The notes: generated from the sequence alone by a model not told the origin. Positions 39,427 through 48,353 are shown, counted from the stretch's first letter. The stretch is 64,000 bases of DNA from Pelomonas sp047654805 (GCF_047654805.1 NZ_JASGIV010000001.1:310001-374000); one strand, 5' to 3'. Numbers and translations: made by a program.

Positions 39427-39449
39427 TAAAAAACCCGCCGAGGCGGGTT
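39427..39449 (-). terminator. terminator of ychF
   Basis: AACCCGCC (39432-39439) and GGCGGGTT (39442-39449) make an eight-base stem. Read on the minus strand it is followed by TTTTTATCG, as expected for an intrinsic terminator 33 bases after the ychF stop. Confidence 0.85.
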
Positions 39450-39482
39450 CTTGGGAACGGTCAAGCCTGCGCTTGAAATCGG

Positions 39483-40574
39483 TCAGACGTTGAACAGGAA
39501 GTGCAGCACGTCGCCATCCTTGACGACGTATTCCTTGCCTTCGGCGCGCATCTTGCCCGCATCCTTCGCGCCTTGCTCGCCACGGTACTGGATGAAGTCG
39601 TCGTAGGCGATGGTCTGGGCGCGGATGTAGCCCCTTTCGAAGTCGGTGTGGATCACCGCGGCGGCTTGAGGGCCGGTGTCGCCGATGCGGATGGTCCAGG
39701 CGCGCACTTCTTTCACGCCGGCGGTGAAGTAGGTCTGCAGGCCCAACAGCTTGAAGGCCGCGCGAATCAGGCGGTTCAGGCCGGGTTCGTCCTGGCCCAT
39801 CTCGGCCAGGAACATGGCGCGGTCCTCGTCCTCCATCTCGGACAGCTCCGACTCGGTCTTCGCGCAGATGGCCACGACGGGGCCGTTCTGGGCGGCCGCA
39901 TATTCCTTCAGGCGCTCCAGGAACGGGTTGTTCTCGAAGCCGTCTTCCGACACGTTGCCCACGAACATCGCCGGCTTGGCCGTGATCAGGCACAAAGGCT
40001 TGAGGATGGCGAGTTCCTCCTTGCTGAAGTCGATGGTGCGCACGGGCTTGGCCTGGTCGAGCGCGGCCTGGCACTTCTCCAGCACCTTGACGAGGGCAAT
40101 GGCTTCCTTGTCGCCGGCACGGGCAACCTTGTTGTAGCGGTGTAGGCTCTTCTCGACGGTGCCGAGGTCGGCCAGGCACAGTTCGGTCTGGATGACCTCA
40201 ATGTCGGCGATGGGGTCGACACGGCCATTCACGTGGATGACGTTAGGGTCCTCGAAGCAGCGAACCACGTTGACGATGGCGTCCGTCTCGCGGATGTGCG
40301 ATAGGAACTGGTTGCCCAGGCCTTCGCCCTTGCTGGCACCTGCCACCAGGCCGGCGATGTCGACGAACTCGACGACGGCGGGCAGGACGCGCTCAGGCTT
40401 CACGATCTCCGCCAGCGCGGCCAGGCGCGGATCAGGCAACTCGACGATGCCGACATTGGGCTCGATCGTGCAGAAGGGGTAGTTCTCGGCAGCGATGCCG
40501 GCTTTGGTCAAGGCGTTGAAGAGCGTGGACTTGCCGACGTTGGGCAGGCCCACGATGCCGCATTTGAGGCTCAT
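39483..40574 (-). CDS. ychF: ribosome-binding ATPase YchF
   Basis: A 363-residue OBG-family P-loop protein. Motifs are G1 'GIVGLPNVGKSTLFNAL', 'NYPFCTIEPNVG', G3 'FVDIAGLVAGASKGEGLGNQ', and a TGS domain at the C-terminus ('QTYFTAGVKEVRAWTIRIG', 'YDDFIQYRGEQGAKDAGKMR', 'VVKDGDVLHFLFNV'). YchF prefers ATP over GTP and binds the ribosome, with roles in stress responses. It is a single gene with its own terminator and diverges from the hydroxylase gene. Confidence 0.97.
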   Translation of the reverse strand: MSLKCGIVGLPNVGKSTLFNALTKAGIAAENYPFCTIEPNVGIVELPDPRLAALAEIVKPERVLPAVVEFVDIAGLVAGASKGEGLGNQFLSHIRETDAIVNVVRCFEDPNVIHVNGRVDPIADIEVIQTELCLADLGTVEKSLHRYNKVARAGDKEAIALVKVLEKCQAALDQAKPVRTIDFSKEELAILKPLCLITAKPAMFVGNVSEDGFENNPFLERLKEYAAAQNGPVVAICAKTESELSEMEDEDRAMFLAEMGQDEPGLNRLIRAAFKLLGLQTYFTAGVKEVRAWTIRIGDTGPQAAAVIHTDFERGYIRAQTIAYDDFIQYRGEQGAKDAGKMRAEGKEYVVKDGDVLHFLFNV

Positions 40575-40686
40575 GGCGGGGCTTTCTGATGGGATGCCGC
40601 CGGCGGCGGGCCGGAGACGAAGCGAATGATTTTAGTCGGCCGGTGCCTCGCACGCCCTGGCCTGCCGTACGACCATACCCCCTGCC

Positions 40687-40692
40687 TACAAT
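40687..40692 (+). promoter_or_regulatory. -10 box for a leaderless hydroxylase mRNA
   Basis: TACAAT ends six bases before ATG 40699. A start of transcription about seven bases after the box would coincide with the A of the ATG, and no Shine-Dalgarno is present. No good -35 box is visible (TGCCGT lies 18 bases upstream). Confidence 0.5.
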
Positions 40693-40698
40693 CGCGAC

Positions 40699-41820
40699 AT
40701 GCAAAGCTTGGACGTGTTGGTCAAGGGCCGGGGGGCGGTGGGCAGTAGCCTCGCACTTAGCCTGGCGGCCCAGGGGCTGTCGGTTGGCCTGGCCGGGGCA
40801 CCCGAGATGGCTCGCGCGGACGATGTCCGCACCTATGCGCTGAACGCTGCCTCCGTTGCGTTGCTGACGGAGCTGAAGGTCTGGGACGGCCTGCCCACCG
40901 ACGCTGTCTGCCCCGTGTACGACATGGTGGTCTGCGGCGATGCAGCCCTTGGACAGCCTCCCGGGCGGCTCAGCTTTTCGGCCTGGCAGCAGGGTGTTCG
41001 CGAGTTGGCGGTCATCGTCGACGCCGCTGCGCTGGATGCCCAGCTCGCCGCGGCCCTGCGTTTCTCGCCCCATGTCCGCAATGTCGACGCAAACACGCCA
41101 GCCGCGCTGACCGCGTTGTGCGAAGGCCGCGAATCCGCGGCGCGTGAGGCTCTGGGCGTCGAGTTCCGGCCCAAGCCCTACGGTCATCGTGCGCTGGCAA
41201 CGCGCCTGGTGGCTGACTTGCCCCACCAGGGCGTAGCCCGCCAATGGTTTGGTGCTGGCGGCGAAGTGCTGGCCCTGCTGCCCTTCGAGAAACCCAGTCC
41301 GGGGCACTCCTATGGCTTGGTCTGGTCCTGCGCTGAGGAACGCGCCCAGGCGCTGCTGGGAATGGATGAGACCGATTTCGAGCGCGAGCTGAACGCGGCC
41401 ACTGTGGGTGCGGCCGGCAGCCTGAAGCTTGGCGGCCCGCGTGCCACCTGGCCGTTGGCTCTGGCCCGTGCTGGCGCCGTCAGCGGTCCCGGTTGGGCGC
41501 TGCTGGGCGACGCCGCCCACCTTGTGCATCCGCTGGCGGGTCAGGGCCTCAACCTGGGTCTGGCCGATGTGGCAGCGCTGGCCGGCGTCATCGCCGCGCG
41601 CGAGCCCTGGCGGCCGCTGGGCGACGAGCGGTTGTTGCGCCGCTATGCCCGCGCGCGTCTCGCGCCGACGCTCGCCATGGGCGAGCTGACCGACGTGCTG
41701 CAGCGCCTTTTCGCCCATCCGTCCCCTGCCGCGCAGGGCTTGCGCAATCGCGGGCTGGATGCGCTGAACCAACTCGCCCCCGTCAAGCGCTGGCTGACCC
41801 AGCGTGCCCTCGGGCTCTGA
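40699..41820 (+). CDS. FAD-dependent hydroxylase of the UbiH/UbiF/VisC type
   Basis: A 373-residue flavoprotein monooxygenase-like protein. The N-terminal dinucleotide fold reads 'VLVKGRGAVGSSLALSLAAQ', and the strongest signature is the C-terminal 'GPGWALLGDAAHLVHPLAGQ' followed by 'GLNLGLADVAAL'. These place it with ubiquinone-ring hydroxylases. Two details are weak for the family: the second strand lacks the usual acidic residue that holds the FAD ribose, and the middle DG motif appears as EG (CEGRESAAR). It probably takes part in ubiquinone biosynthesis; which ring position is not clear. Confidence 0.82.
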   Translation: MQSLDVLVKGRGAVGSSLALSLAAQGLSVGLAGAPEMARADDVRTYALNAASVALLTELKVWDGLPTDAVCPVYDMVVCGDAALGQPPGRLSFSAWQQGVRELAVIVDAAALDAQLAAALRFSPHVRNVDANTPAALTALCEGRESAAREALGVEFRPKPYGHRALATRLVADLPHQGVARQWFGAGGEVLALLPFEKPSPGHSYGLVWSCAEERAQALLGMDETDFERELNAATVGAAGSLKLGGPRATWPLALARAGAVSGPGWALLGDAAHLVHPLAGQGLNLGLADVAALAGVIAAREPWRPLGDERLLRRYARARLAPTLAMGELTDVLQRLFAHPSPAAQGLRNRGLDALNQLAPVKRWLTQRALGL

Positions 41821-41845
41821 TCCCTTTCCCTGAAGACTGTCTATC

Positions 41846-42574
41846 GTGCTGAAGCGTCCCACCCTGTCCGCCCTCCTGCTGGCCGTGCTGAGCCTGCCCG
41901 CCGTTGCCAACGAGGCCGTCATCCGCAAGGCCTTCACGGAACGCTTGCCCAACCTGAAAGTCGACGAGGTGCGTCCCGCCCCCATGCCCGGCCTGTGGGA
42001 GCTGCGCATCGGCAACGAGATCCGCTACACGGACCCGACCGGCAGCTTCCTCATCGAGGGCGAGTTGCTTGACCTGAAGACGCGCAAGAACCTGACCGAG
42101 GAGCGTGTCACGCAGCTCAATCGCGTGGATTTCGCGAGCCTGCCGCTCAAGGACGCCATGGTCTGGAAGAGCGGCAGCGGCAAGCGCCGCATTGCCGTCT
42201 TCGCTGACCCCAACTGCGGCTATTGCAAGCGCTTTGAGCGCGGCCTGCAGGAGATGAAGGACGTGACCGTCTACACCTTCCTCATTCCCATCCTCGGCGG
42301 CGATTCGCCAGAGAAGTCGCGTTCGATCTGGTGCGCGAAGGACAGCACCAGCGTCTGGCTCGGCTGGATGCTCAGGGGCGAGATGCCTCCGAAGTCGACG
42401 CCGGGCTGCGACGACGGCGTCATCGAGCGTAATCTGGCCCTGTCGCGCAGGATCCATGTGAACGGCACGCCGGCCATCGTGCTGGAGGATGGCTCCCGCA
42501 TCCCGGGCGCCGTTGGCGCAGCGGAGCTGGAGAAGCGCCTGCAGGCCCTGAACGCGCCGGCCGGCAAGTCCTGA
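41846..42574 (+). CDS. dsbC: periplasmic disulfide isomerase DsbC
   Basis: A 242-residue protein with a signal peptide (cleaved near AVA-NEA), an N-terminal dimerisation domain ('FTERLPNLKVDEVRPAPMPG') and a thioredoxin-fold domain with the CGYC active site in 'FADPNCGYCKRFERGL'. The cis-proline loop 'VNGTPAIVLEDGSRIPG' is intact. DsbC repairs wrong disulfides in the periplasm. It starts at GTG 41846, 25 bases after the hydroxylase stop, and is followed closely by DUF3429. Confidence 0.94.
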   Translation: MLKRPTLSALLLAVLSLPAVANEAVIRKAFTERLPNLKVDEVRPAPMPGLWELRIGNEIRYTDPTGSFLIEGELLDLKTRKNLTEERVTQLNRVDFASLPLKDAMVWKSGSGKRRIAVFADPNCGYCKRFERGLQEMKDVTVYTFLIPILGGDSPEKSRSIWCAKDSTSVWLGWMLRGEMPPKSTPGCDDGVIERNLALSRRIHVNGTPAIVLEDGSRIPGAVGAAELEKRLQALNAPAGKS

Positions 42575-42578
42575 CCCC

Positions 42579-43016
42579 ATGAGCGCTGATCCGAGCCGGT
42601 TCGCGCATCGCCTGGGCTATGCCGGCCTGGCACCGCTGGTGCTGGGCTGCGCGCTGATCTGGCTGATTGCCGATCGCAATCTTGACCAGCACGCCTTCGT
42701 CAGCCTCGCGCTGTCCGCCTATGCGGGCCTGGTCATCGCCTTTCTGGGCGGTATCCACTGGGGGCTGTCGTTTGCCCGCGGCATGCCGGGCCGGCTGCCG
42801 CTCGCCTGGGGCGTCGTTGCCGTGTCGTTGGGCTGGCTGGGCGTGCTGATGTCGCCTTATGCCGGGCTGGCCCTGCATGGTGGCGTGTTCATCGCCTGCT
42901 ACGTGATGGACCGGCGCCTCTACCCGCAGCTCGGCGCTGCCGGCTGGCTGACGCTGCGCTTCCGGCTCACGGCCGTCGCGGCTATGTGCTGCTTCCTGGC
43001 CGCAGCAGGCAGCTGA
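42579..43016 (+). CDS. DUF3429 membrane protein
   Basis: A 145-residue membrane protein with five hydrophobic helices. 'RLGYAGLAPLVLGCALIWL' and 'AYAGLVIAFLGGIHWGLSFA' are the recognisable DUF3429 parts; the glycine-histidine-tryptophan motif in the second is typical. No function is established for the family. The start lies four bases after the dsbC stop, and its own stop TGA overlaps the ATG of the M61 gene by one base. Confidence 0.85.
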   Translation: MSADPSRFAHRLGYAGLAPLVLGCALIWLIADRNLDQHAFVSLALSAYAGLVIAFLGGIHWGLSFARGMPGRLPLAWGVVAVSLGWLGVLMSPYAGLALHGGVFIACYVMDRRLYPQLGAAGWLTLRFRLTAVAAMCCFLAAAGS

Positions 43017-44725
43017 TGGCCGTGCTGCGCTACCGTATCGAGCTGGCCGACATCTCGGCCCACCACTATCGCGTCACGCTGACGCTGCCGGCGCCTGCTG
43101 CCGAGCAGGATTTCAGCCTGCCGGTGTGGATCCCGGGCAGCTACCTGGTGCGCGAGTTCGCCAAGCACCTGAGTGGCCTCACGGCCCGCCAGGGCAGCCA
43201 GGCATTGGCCGTCGAGCAGATCGACAAGGCCTGTTGGCGTGTGCGCTGCAGCGGCCGCGCCGCGTTGGTGCTGAGCTACGACGTCTACGCCTTCGACGCG
43301 TCGGTGCGCACCGCTTGGCTGGATAGCCAGCGCGCCTTCTTCAACCCCAGCAGCCTGTGCCTGCGCGCCCACGGCCGCGAGAGCGGTGCGCACCGCATCG
43401 AACTGGCTGGAGTGCCCCGGGGGTGGCGGGTTGCGACCGAGATGCGCGAGCAAGGCGGCGGCTACGAGGCGGTGGATTACGACGAACTGCTGGACCATCC
43501 CTTCGAGATCGGTCCGCACTGGCAGGGCGAGTTCGAGGCGGCTGGCGTGCCGCACCGCATCGTCGTCGCGGGTGCATGGCCCAGCTTTGACGGCGAACGC
43601 CTGCTGGCCGACGTGCAGCGCATCTGCGAGGCGCAGATCGCCTTCTGGGGAGGGGCACCTTTCGAGCGATACAGCTTCCTGCTGTGGGCCGTGGACGATG
43701 GCCATGGCGGCCTGGAGCATCGTGCCAGCACGGCGCTGATCTGCGCGCGGCGCGAGCTACCGACGGCCGCCGAAGGGGGGGCGCCGGGCGAGCACTACAC
43801 GCGGCTGCTTGGGCTCTTCAGCCATGAGTATTTCCATGCCTGGAACGTGAAGCGGCTGCGCCCGTCCGAGTTCGCGCGCTTCGACTACCAGCGCGAGAAC
43901 TACACGGAGCTGCTGTGGTTCTTCGAGGGCTTCACCAGCTATTACGACGAGCTGATGCTGCGCCGTGCCGGGCTCGTCGATGCGGGGCGCTACCTGAAGC
44001 TGCTGGCCGCCTCGGTCAACGGCGTGCTGGCCTCGCCGGGCCGGCATGTGCAGCCACTGGCCTCGGCCAGCTTCGAGGCCTGGACCAAGTACTACCGCCC
44101 GGACGAGAACAGCCCCAATGCGACGAGCAACTACTACGCGCAGGGAGCGCTTGTCGCGCTGTGCCTGGACCTGAGCCTGCGTGCACGCAGGTCCAGCCTG
44201 GATGCGCTGATGGCCCGGTTGTGGAAGGCAAGTGCGGGCGGGCCGGTCAGTGAGGCCGACATCCTCGGCGCCGTGGTGGCCCTCGGTGGCGAGGAGCTCA
44301 GCGGTCAGCTGCGTGCCTGGGTCCATGGCGTCGCCGAGCTGCCGCTGCGCGAGTTGCTCGGTGCCGCGGGCATTGACTGGCGCGACGAAGGACGCCAATC
44401 CGTGGCCCAGCGCCTTGGCCTGCGCGTGCGCGAAAGCGCGCTGACAGGCATCGCCGTCACCCATGTGCTGAGCGGGAGCGCCGCGGCAGCGGGGGGCCTC
44501 AACGCGCGCGACGAAGTCATTGCCTGCAACGGCTGGCGGCTGCGCCGCATGGACGACGCGGTGGCCCTGTTGGCGGCCGGCGACACGCGACTGCGCCTGC
44601 TTGTCAGCCGCGACCAGCGCCTCGTCGAACTCGACGTCGCATTGCCCCCGCCTCGGCCGGCCAGTGTCGTGCTGGACCTGGCCGAAGGCGCGCATGCCGC
44701 ACGCCGGCGCTGGCTTGGCGACTAG
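43016..44725 (+). CDS. M61 family aminopeptidase-like protein with PDZ domain
   Basis: A 569-residue protein. The N-terminal beta domain has 'FSLPVWIPGSYLVREFAKHL', the M61 core has the zinc motif 'FSHEYFHAWNVKRLRP' (HEYFH as HExxH), and 'NYTELLWFFEGFTSYYDEL' provides the third ligand and catalytic support. A PDZ domain occupies about residues 465-545 ('LTGIAVTHVLSGSAAAAGGL'). M61 enzymes are glycyl aminopeptidases. No signal peptide is seen at the chosen ATG 43016, so it is likely cytoplasmic or the start is further out. Confidence 0.9.
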   Translation: MAVLRYRIELADISAHHYRVTLTLPAPAAEQDFSLPVWIPGSYLVREFAKHLSGLTARQGSQALAVEQIDKACWRVRCSGRAALVLSYDVYAFDASVRTAWLDSQRAFFNPSSLCLRAHGRESGAHRIELAGVPRGWRVATEMREQGGGYEAVDYDELLDHPFEIGPHWQGEFEAAGVPHRIVVAGAWPSFDGERLLADVQRICEAQIAFWGGAPFERYSFLLWAVDDGHGGLEHRASTALICARRELPTAAEGGAPGEHYTRLLGLFSHEYFHAWNVKRLRPSEFARFDYQRENYTELLWFFEGFTSYYDELMLRRAGLVDAGRYLKLLAASVNGVLASPGRHVQPLASASFEAWTKYYRPDENSPNATSNYYAQGALVALCLDLSLRARRSSLDALMARLWKASAGGPVSEADILGAVVALGGEELSGQLRAWVHGVAELPLRELLGAAGIDWRDEGRQSVAQRLGLRVRESALTGIAVTHVLSGSAAAAGGLNARDEVIACNGWRLRRMDDAVALLAAGDTRLRLLVSRDQRLVELDVALPPPRPASVVLDLAEGAHAARRRWLGD

Positions 44726-44775
44726 CCTGCGGCCTACTGGCGCGGCCCACTGGTGTCGTGTTGACAGGCCACGCC

Positions 44776-45858
44776 ATGAAGACCGCCCGGCCACCGGTGC
44801 TGCTGGTACTGGCCGTGCTGGCCTTGCATCTGTTGCTGGGCCGCGAGGTGCAGCGCATCCAGGAGGGCTGGGTTCGCGACGATGCCCCGCCCAGCCCGGC
44901 GCGCATGCAGGTCGAGTTCGTGCGGGAGATGGCCATGCAGGCGCCAGCCGTGCACGCGACGCCACCGCCCCGGCGCGCACCCGCTGCGCAGGCCATGCCC
45001 GGCGCAGCTCCGGCCGCGTCACAGCCTGCATCCCACCCCGCTTCCCACCCCGCATCAGCGCCCGAGCGCCTACCCATTCCCGAGCCTGTCGCTGAAGTGG
45101 CTCCGGTGCCCGCCGAAGCCGTCCCGCCCGTCGCGGTCGCTGCATCGGCCGTGTCTAGCGACGAGCCCGGGCCCGAGTGGCCGCTGTCCACGCGGCTGAG
45201 CTATGTACTGAGCGGCAACTACCGCGGGCCGGTGACCGGTCAGGCCCAGGTCGAATGGCTGCGCAAGGGCAGGGACTACCAGGTCCATCTCGACGTCGAC
45301 GTCGGCCTGGTGGCGCGTCGCATGAGCAGCCAGGGCCGGCTCACGTCCGATGGCATCGCGCCGCAGCGCTATGACGAGGAGACCAAGCTCCTCCTCGTCG
45401 ATGCCCGGCGCAGCAGCGTGCTCTTCCAGGGTGCAGAGGTCCAGCTCGCGAACGGCAGGCGTGAACCGGTGCAGCGGGGCAGCCAGGACTCGGCCAGCCA
45501 GTTCGTTCAGTTGACCTGGCTGTTCCTGACCGGCCGCGAGCCGCTGCAGGCCGGGCATGTCGTGCGTTTCCCGCTGGTACTGCCGCGTCGGCAGTACGCC
45601 TGGCAGTACGAGGTTGTGGGCGAGGAGATGCTGGATACCCCGATGGGGCCCGTCGCGAGCTGGCATCTCAGGCCTGGCCGAAGTGCCAGCGGCGGCGACC
45701 TGACGGCCGAGGTCTGGCTTGCACCGGCGCTGCAATACCTGCCCGTGCGACTCGTCATCCGCCAGGACGCCGACAACTACATCGACCTCATGCTCAAGCG
45801 CGCGCCGCTGCAGGCCGCGCCAGAATCCATAGATCCCTCCAGGAGACCCGCACCATGA
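44776..45858 (+). CDS. DUF3108 protein with N-terminal anchor and Pro/Ala linker
   Basis: A 360-residue protein. It starts with one membrane helix (about residues 6-24), followed by a long proline/alanine linker with a short repeat (ASHPASHPASAP region, residues 75-90), and ends in a beta-rich DUF3108 domain ('LSYVLSGNYRGPVTGQAQV', 'SSQGRLTSDGIAPQRYDEET'). The layout is that of a membrane-tethered periplasmic domain on a flexible arm. The family is widespread in betaproteobacteria and uncharacterised. ATG 44776 is preferred over GTG 44758. The stop overlaps the enoyl-CoA hydratase ATG by four bases. Confidence 0.85.
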   Translation: MKTARPPVLLVLAVLALHLLLGREVQRIQEGWVRDDAPPSPARMQVEFVREMAMQAPAVHATPPPRRAPAAQAMPGAAPAASQPASHPASHPASAPERLPIPEPVAEVAPVPAEAVPPVAVAASAVSSDEPGPEWPLSTRLSYVLSGNYRGPVTGQAQVEWLRKGRDYQVHLDVDVGLVARRMSSQGRLTSDGIAPQRYDEETKLLLVDARRSSVLFQGAEVQLANGRREPVQRGSQDSASQFVQLTWLFLTGREPLQAGHVVRFPLVLPRRQYAWQYEVVGEEMLDTPMGPVASWHLRPGRSASGGDLTAEVWLAPALQYLPVRLVIRQDADNYIDLMLKRAPLQAAPESIDPSRRPAP

Positions 45859-46643
45859 CCTATGAATGCATCATCACCGCCGTCCACGGCGACGGCCCGC
45901 GCAAGACCGCGCTGATCACTCTGAACCGCCCCAAGGCGCTGAACGCGCTGAACGACCAGCTGATGGACGAGTTGGGCGAGGCGCTGCTCGCGTTCGACGC
46001 CGACGACGGCATCGGCTGCATCGTGCTGACGGGCTCCGAGCGCGCCTTTGCGGCAGGCGCCGACATCCCGACCATGCTGCCCCACACCTTCGCGACCGCC
46101 TTCAAGAGCGGCCTGATCTCCAAAAACTGGGAAACCATCCTGCGGGTGCGCAAGCCCGTCATCGCGGCCGTGGCCGGTTTTGCCCTGGGCGGAGGCTGCG
46201 AGCTGGCCATGATGTGCGACTTCATCATCGCGGCCGACTCGGCCAAGTTCGGTCAGCCCGAGATCAAGCTCGGTATCGTCCCTGGCGCTGGCGGCACGCA
46301 GCGCCTGCCGCGCGCCGTGGGCAAGAGCAAGGCCATGGACATGCTGCTGACGGCCCGCATGATGGACGCGGCGGAGGCCGAGAGCGCCGGCCTGGTGTCG
46401 CGCGTCGTGCCTTCGACCAAGCTGCTTGAGGAGGCACTTGCGGCCGCTGAAGCGATCAACGGGTTCAGTGGCCCGTCCGTGATGCTCATCAAGGAGCTCG
46501 TCAACCTGGCCTACCAGGGCCCGCTGACGGACGGCGTGGCCGTGGAGCGCCGCTACTTCCATGCGCTGTTTGGCAGCCATGACCAGCGTGAGGGCATGGA
46601 AGCCTTCCTGGCCAAGCGGGCGCCGAACTTCGAGCATCGATGA
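45855..46643 (+). CDS. enoyl-CoA hydratase
   Basis: A 262-residue crotonase-fold enzyme. The oxyanion hole is in 'ERAFAAGADIPTM' and 'VAGFALGGGCELAMMCDF', and both catalytic glutamates are present (GGCELA and 'GQPEIKLGIVPGAGGTQRL'). This pair marks a true hydratase rather than an isomerase. It hydrates trans-2-enoyl-CoA in fatty acid breakdown. AGGAG before ATG 45855 lies inside the upstream gene. It ends a plus-strand series; the following 191 bases hold a promoter. Confidence 0.94.
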   Translation: MTYECIITAVHGDGPRKTALITLNRPKALNALNDQLMDELGEALLAFDADDGIGCIVLTGSERAFAAGADIPTMLPHTFATAFKSGLISKNWETILRVRKPVIAAVAGFALGGGCELAMMCDFIIAADSAKFGQPEIKLGIVPGAGGTQRLPRAVGKSKAMDMLLTARMMDAAEAESAGLVSRVVPSTKLLEEALAAAEAINGFSGPSVMLIKELVNLAYQGPLTDGVAVERRYFHALFGSHDQREGMEAFLAKRAPNFEHR

Positions 46644-46681
46644 TCAGCTCGTTTTGTGGCTTAACGGTGACGCGACGGGGA

Positions 46682-46727
46682 TGACTATTTGCGTTGCATG
46701 AATAGTCACTTCCCGTTAGCCTAGTGT
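46682..46727 (+). promoter_or_regulatory. promoter region with inverted repeat before the DUF4148 gene
   Basis: TGACTATT (46682-46689) and AATAGTCA (46701-46708) form an eight-base inverted repeat with an eleven-base spacer. A possible -35 (TTGCAT 46694-46699) falls inside the spacer and a possible -10 (TAGCCT 46717-46722) follows at 17 bases, so a regulator bound here would cover the promoter. Confidence 0.45.
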
Positions 46728-46834
46728 TTCTACTGAGATCGCTTGCCTACAGTTCTGGCCATGGACACCGCGGTCGCGATGTCCGGAGTGACCCCAAAGC
46801 AGGACGTTCCTGCCAGACACCGAAGGAGCCCGTC

Positions 46835-47209
46835 ATGAGCAAGCTGTCCACCGTCATCGCCGCCATCGCCCTCGCCGCCGTGGGTGCGGCTTCCGCCCAG
46901 ACCAACACCCCGCTGACCCGCGAGCAAGTCATCGCCGATCTGGTGGCTGCCCGCAACAGCGGTGAACTGGCTGCCATCCAGGGTGAAAAAGGCGTCGAAC
47001 TGACGACCCCGGCCTCTGCCAAGGCCGCCGCCGTGGCGACGGCCAAGCTGCCCCGCCAGGCCGTGCTGACGGTCAAGCCGACCGAAGTGCGCGCCGATGA
47101 GAAGACTGCCGCCGCGCTGGCCGCCGACCATGGCGAGAATGCCGCCCGCGAGCTGGGGGACTTCCCGGCCCGCATCACGCGCCCGGCAACCGGCCTGGCC
47201 TCCCGCTGA
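46835..47209 (+). CDS. DUF4148 exported protein
   Basis: A 124-residue protein with a signal peptide (cleaved near ASA-QTN). 'PLTREQVIADLVAARNSGEL' right after cleavage is the DUF4148 signature found almost only in Burkholderiales. The remainder is alanine-rich and probably partly disordered. Function is unknown. AAGGAG lies eight bases before ATG 46835. It stands alone between a promoter with an inverted repeat and a strong terminator, so it is transcribed by itself. Confidence 0.9.
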   Translation: MSKLSTVIAAIALAAVGAASAQTNTPLTREQVIADLVAARNSGELAAIQGEKGVELTTPASAKAAAVATAKLPRQAVLTVKPTEVRADEKTAAALAADHGENAARELGDFPARITRPATGLASR

Positions 47210-47236
47210 AACAAAGCGGTTTCAAGCCGATGAAAG

Positions 47237-47260
47237 GCGACCCGCAAGGGTCGCTTTTTT
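47237..47260 (+). terminator. terminator of the DUF4148 gene
   Basis: GCGACCC (47237-47243) and GGGTCGC (47248-47254) form a seven-base stem with a GCAA loop, followed by six T. This intrinsic terminator lies 27 bases after the stop codon. Confidence 0.92.
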
Positions 47261-47319
47261 GTTGCCTGCGTTCCTAGAATCCGCCGCCCACCAAAAAGAA
47301 ACCGGGCGTTGGAGACAAG

Positions 47320-48345
47320 ATGGCAATGCAGAAGATGTGGGTGGCCGGCGTCTTGCTGGCGGCTTCCTTGAAAGCGCTTGCGGCAGGCCCCGTGGTCGGT
47401 GTGAGCTGGTCCAACTTCCAGGAAGAGCGCTGGAAGACCGACGAGTCCGCCATCAAGGCCGAGCTGGCCCGGCTGGGCGCGAGCTACGTGAGCGCTGACG
47501 CTGGCGGCTCGCCGGAGAAGCAGATCGGCGACGTCGAGTCGCTGCTGGCCAAGGGGGCCAAGGTCCTCATCATTCTGGCGATGGACAAGGACGCCATCCT
47601 GCCTGCATTGAACAAGGCCAAGGCGCGCAAGGTGCCGGTGGTGGCCTACGACCGCCTCATCGAGGCGCCCGAGGTCTTCTACCTGACCTTCGACAACCGC
47701 GAGGTCGGACGCTTGCAGGCCAAGGCGGTGCTGGCGGTCAAGCCGCAGGGCCGCTATGTGATGATCAAGGGCTCGCCCAGCGATCCCAACGCCGACTTCC
47801 TGCGGGCCGGCCAGCAAGACGCACTCGCCGATGCCGTCAGGCAAGGCGCCGTGAAGATCGTCGCCGAGGAATACACCGACGGCTGGAAGCCCGAGGTGGC
47901 GCAGAAGAACATGGAGCAGATCCTGACCCGCCTCAAGGGCGGCGTCGATGCGGTCGTGGCCAGCAATGACGGCACGGCCGGTGGCGCCATCGCCGCGCTG
48001 GCCGGCCGGGGCATCAAGGGCGTGCCGGTCAGCGGCCAGGACGCTGACCACGCCGCGCTGAACCGCGTGGCGCTGGGCACGCAGACCGTGTCGGTCTGGA
48101 AGGACTCCCGGGTGCTGGGCAAGGAAGCCGCCGCGGCAGCCGTGCAGCTGGCCGCCGGCCAGAAGGTGCCGGGCGCCGCGGCCTGGGCGGGCGGCGAGCG
48201 CAAGGTCAGCCTGCAGGCCAAGTTCCTCGCGCCCGTGGCCATCACGCAGGCCAACCTCGACCAGGTCATCGGCGCCGGCTGGGTGCCCAAGGCCGTCGTC
48301 TGCAAGGGCGTCGACGCCACCAAGGCTCCGGCCGCCTGCAAGTAG
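47320..48345 (+). CDS. ABC sugar-binding protein, XylF-like
   Basis: A 341-residue periplasmic binding protein with a signal peptide (cleaved near ALA-AGP). Conserved parts close to D-xylose-binding XylF are 'FYLTFDNREVGRLQAKAVL', 'IKGSPSDPNADFLRAGQ', 'AVVASNDGTAGGAIAALAG' and 'VSGQDADHAALNRVALGTQT'. It captures a pentose-like sugar and hands it to the permease encoded next. The actual sugar is inferred; no xylose isomerase or xylulokinase is in the window. GGAG lies nine bases before ATG 47320. Confidence 0.88.
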   Translation: MAMQKMWVAGVLLAASLKALAAGPVVGVSWSNFQEERWKTDESAIKAELARLGASYVSADAGGSPEKQIGDVESLLAKGAKVLIILAMDKDAILPALNKAKARKVPVVAYDRLIEAPEVFYLTFDNREVGRLQAKAVLAVKPQGRYVMIKGSPSDPNADFLRAGQQDALADAVRQGAVKIVAEEYTDGWKPEVAQKNMEQILTRLKGGVDAVVASNDGTAGGAIAALAGRGIKGVPVSGQDADHAALNRVALGTQTVSVWKDSRVLGKEAAAAAVQLAAGQKVPGAAAWAGGERKVSLQAKFLAPVAITQANLDQVIGAGWVPKAVVCKGVDATKAPAACK

Positions 48346-48353
48346 GAGCCGGG

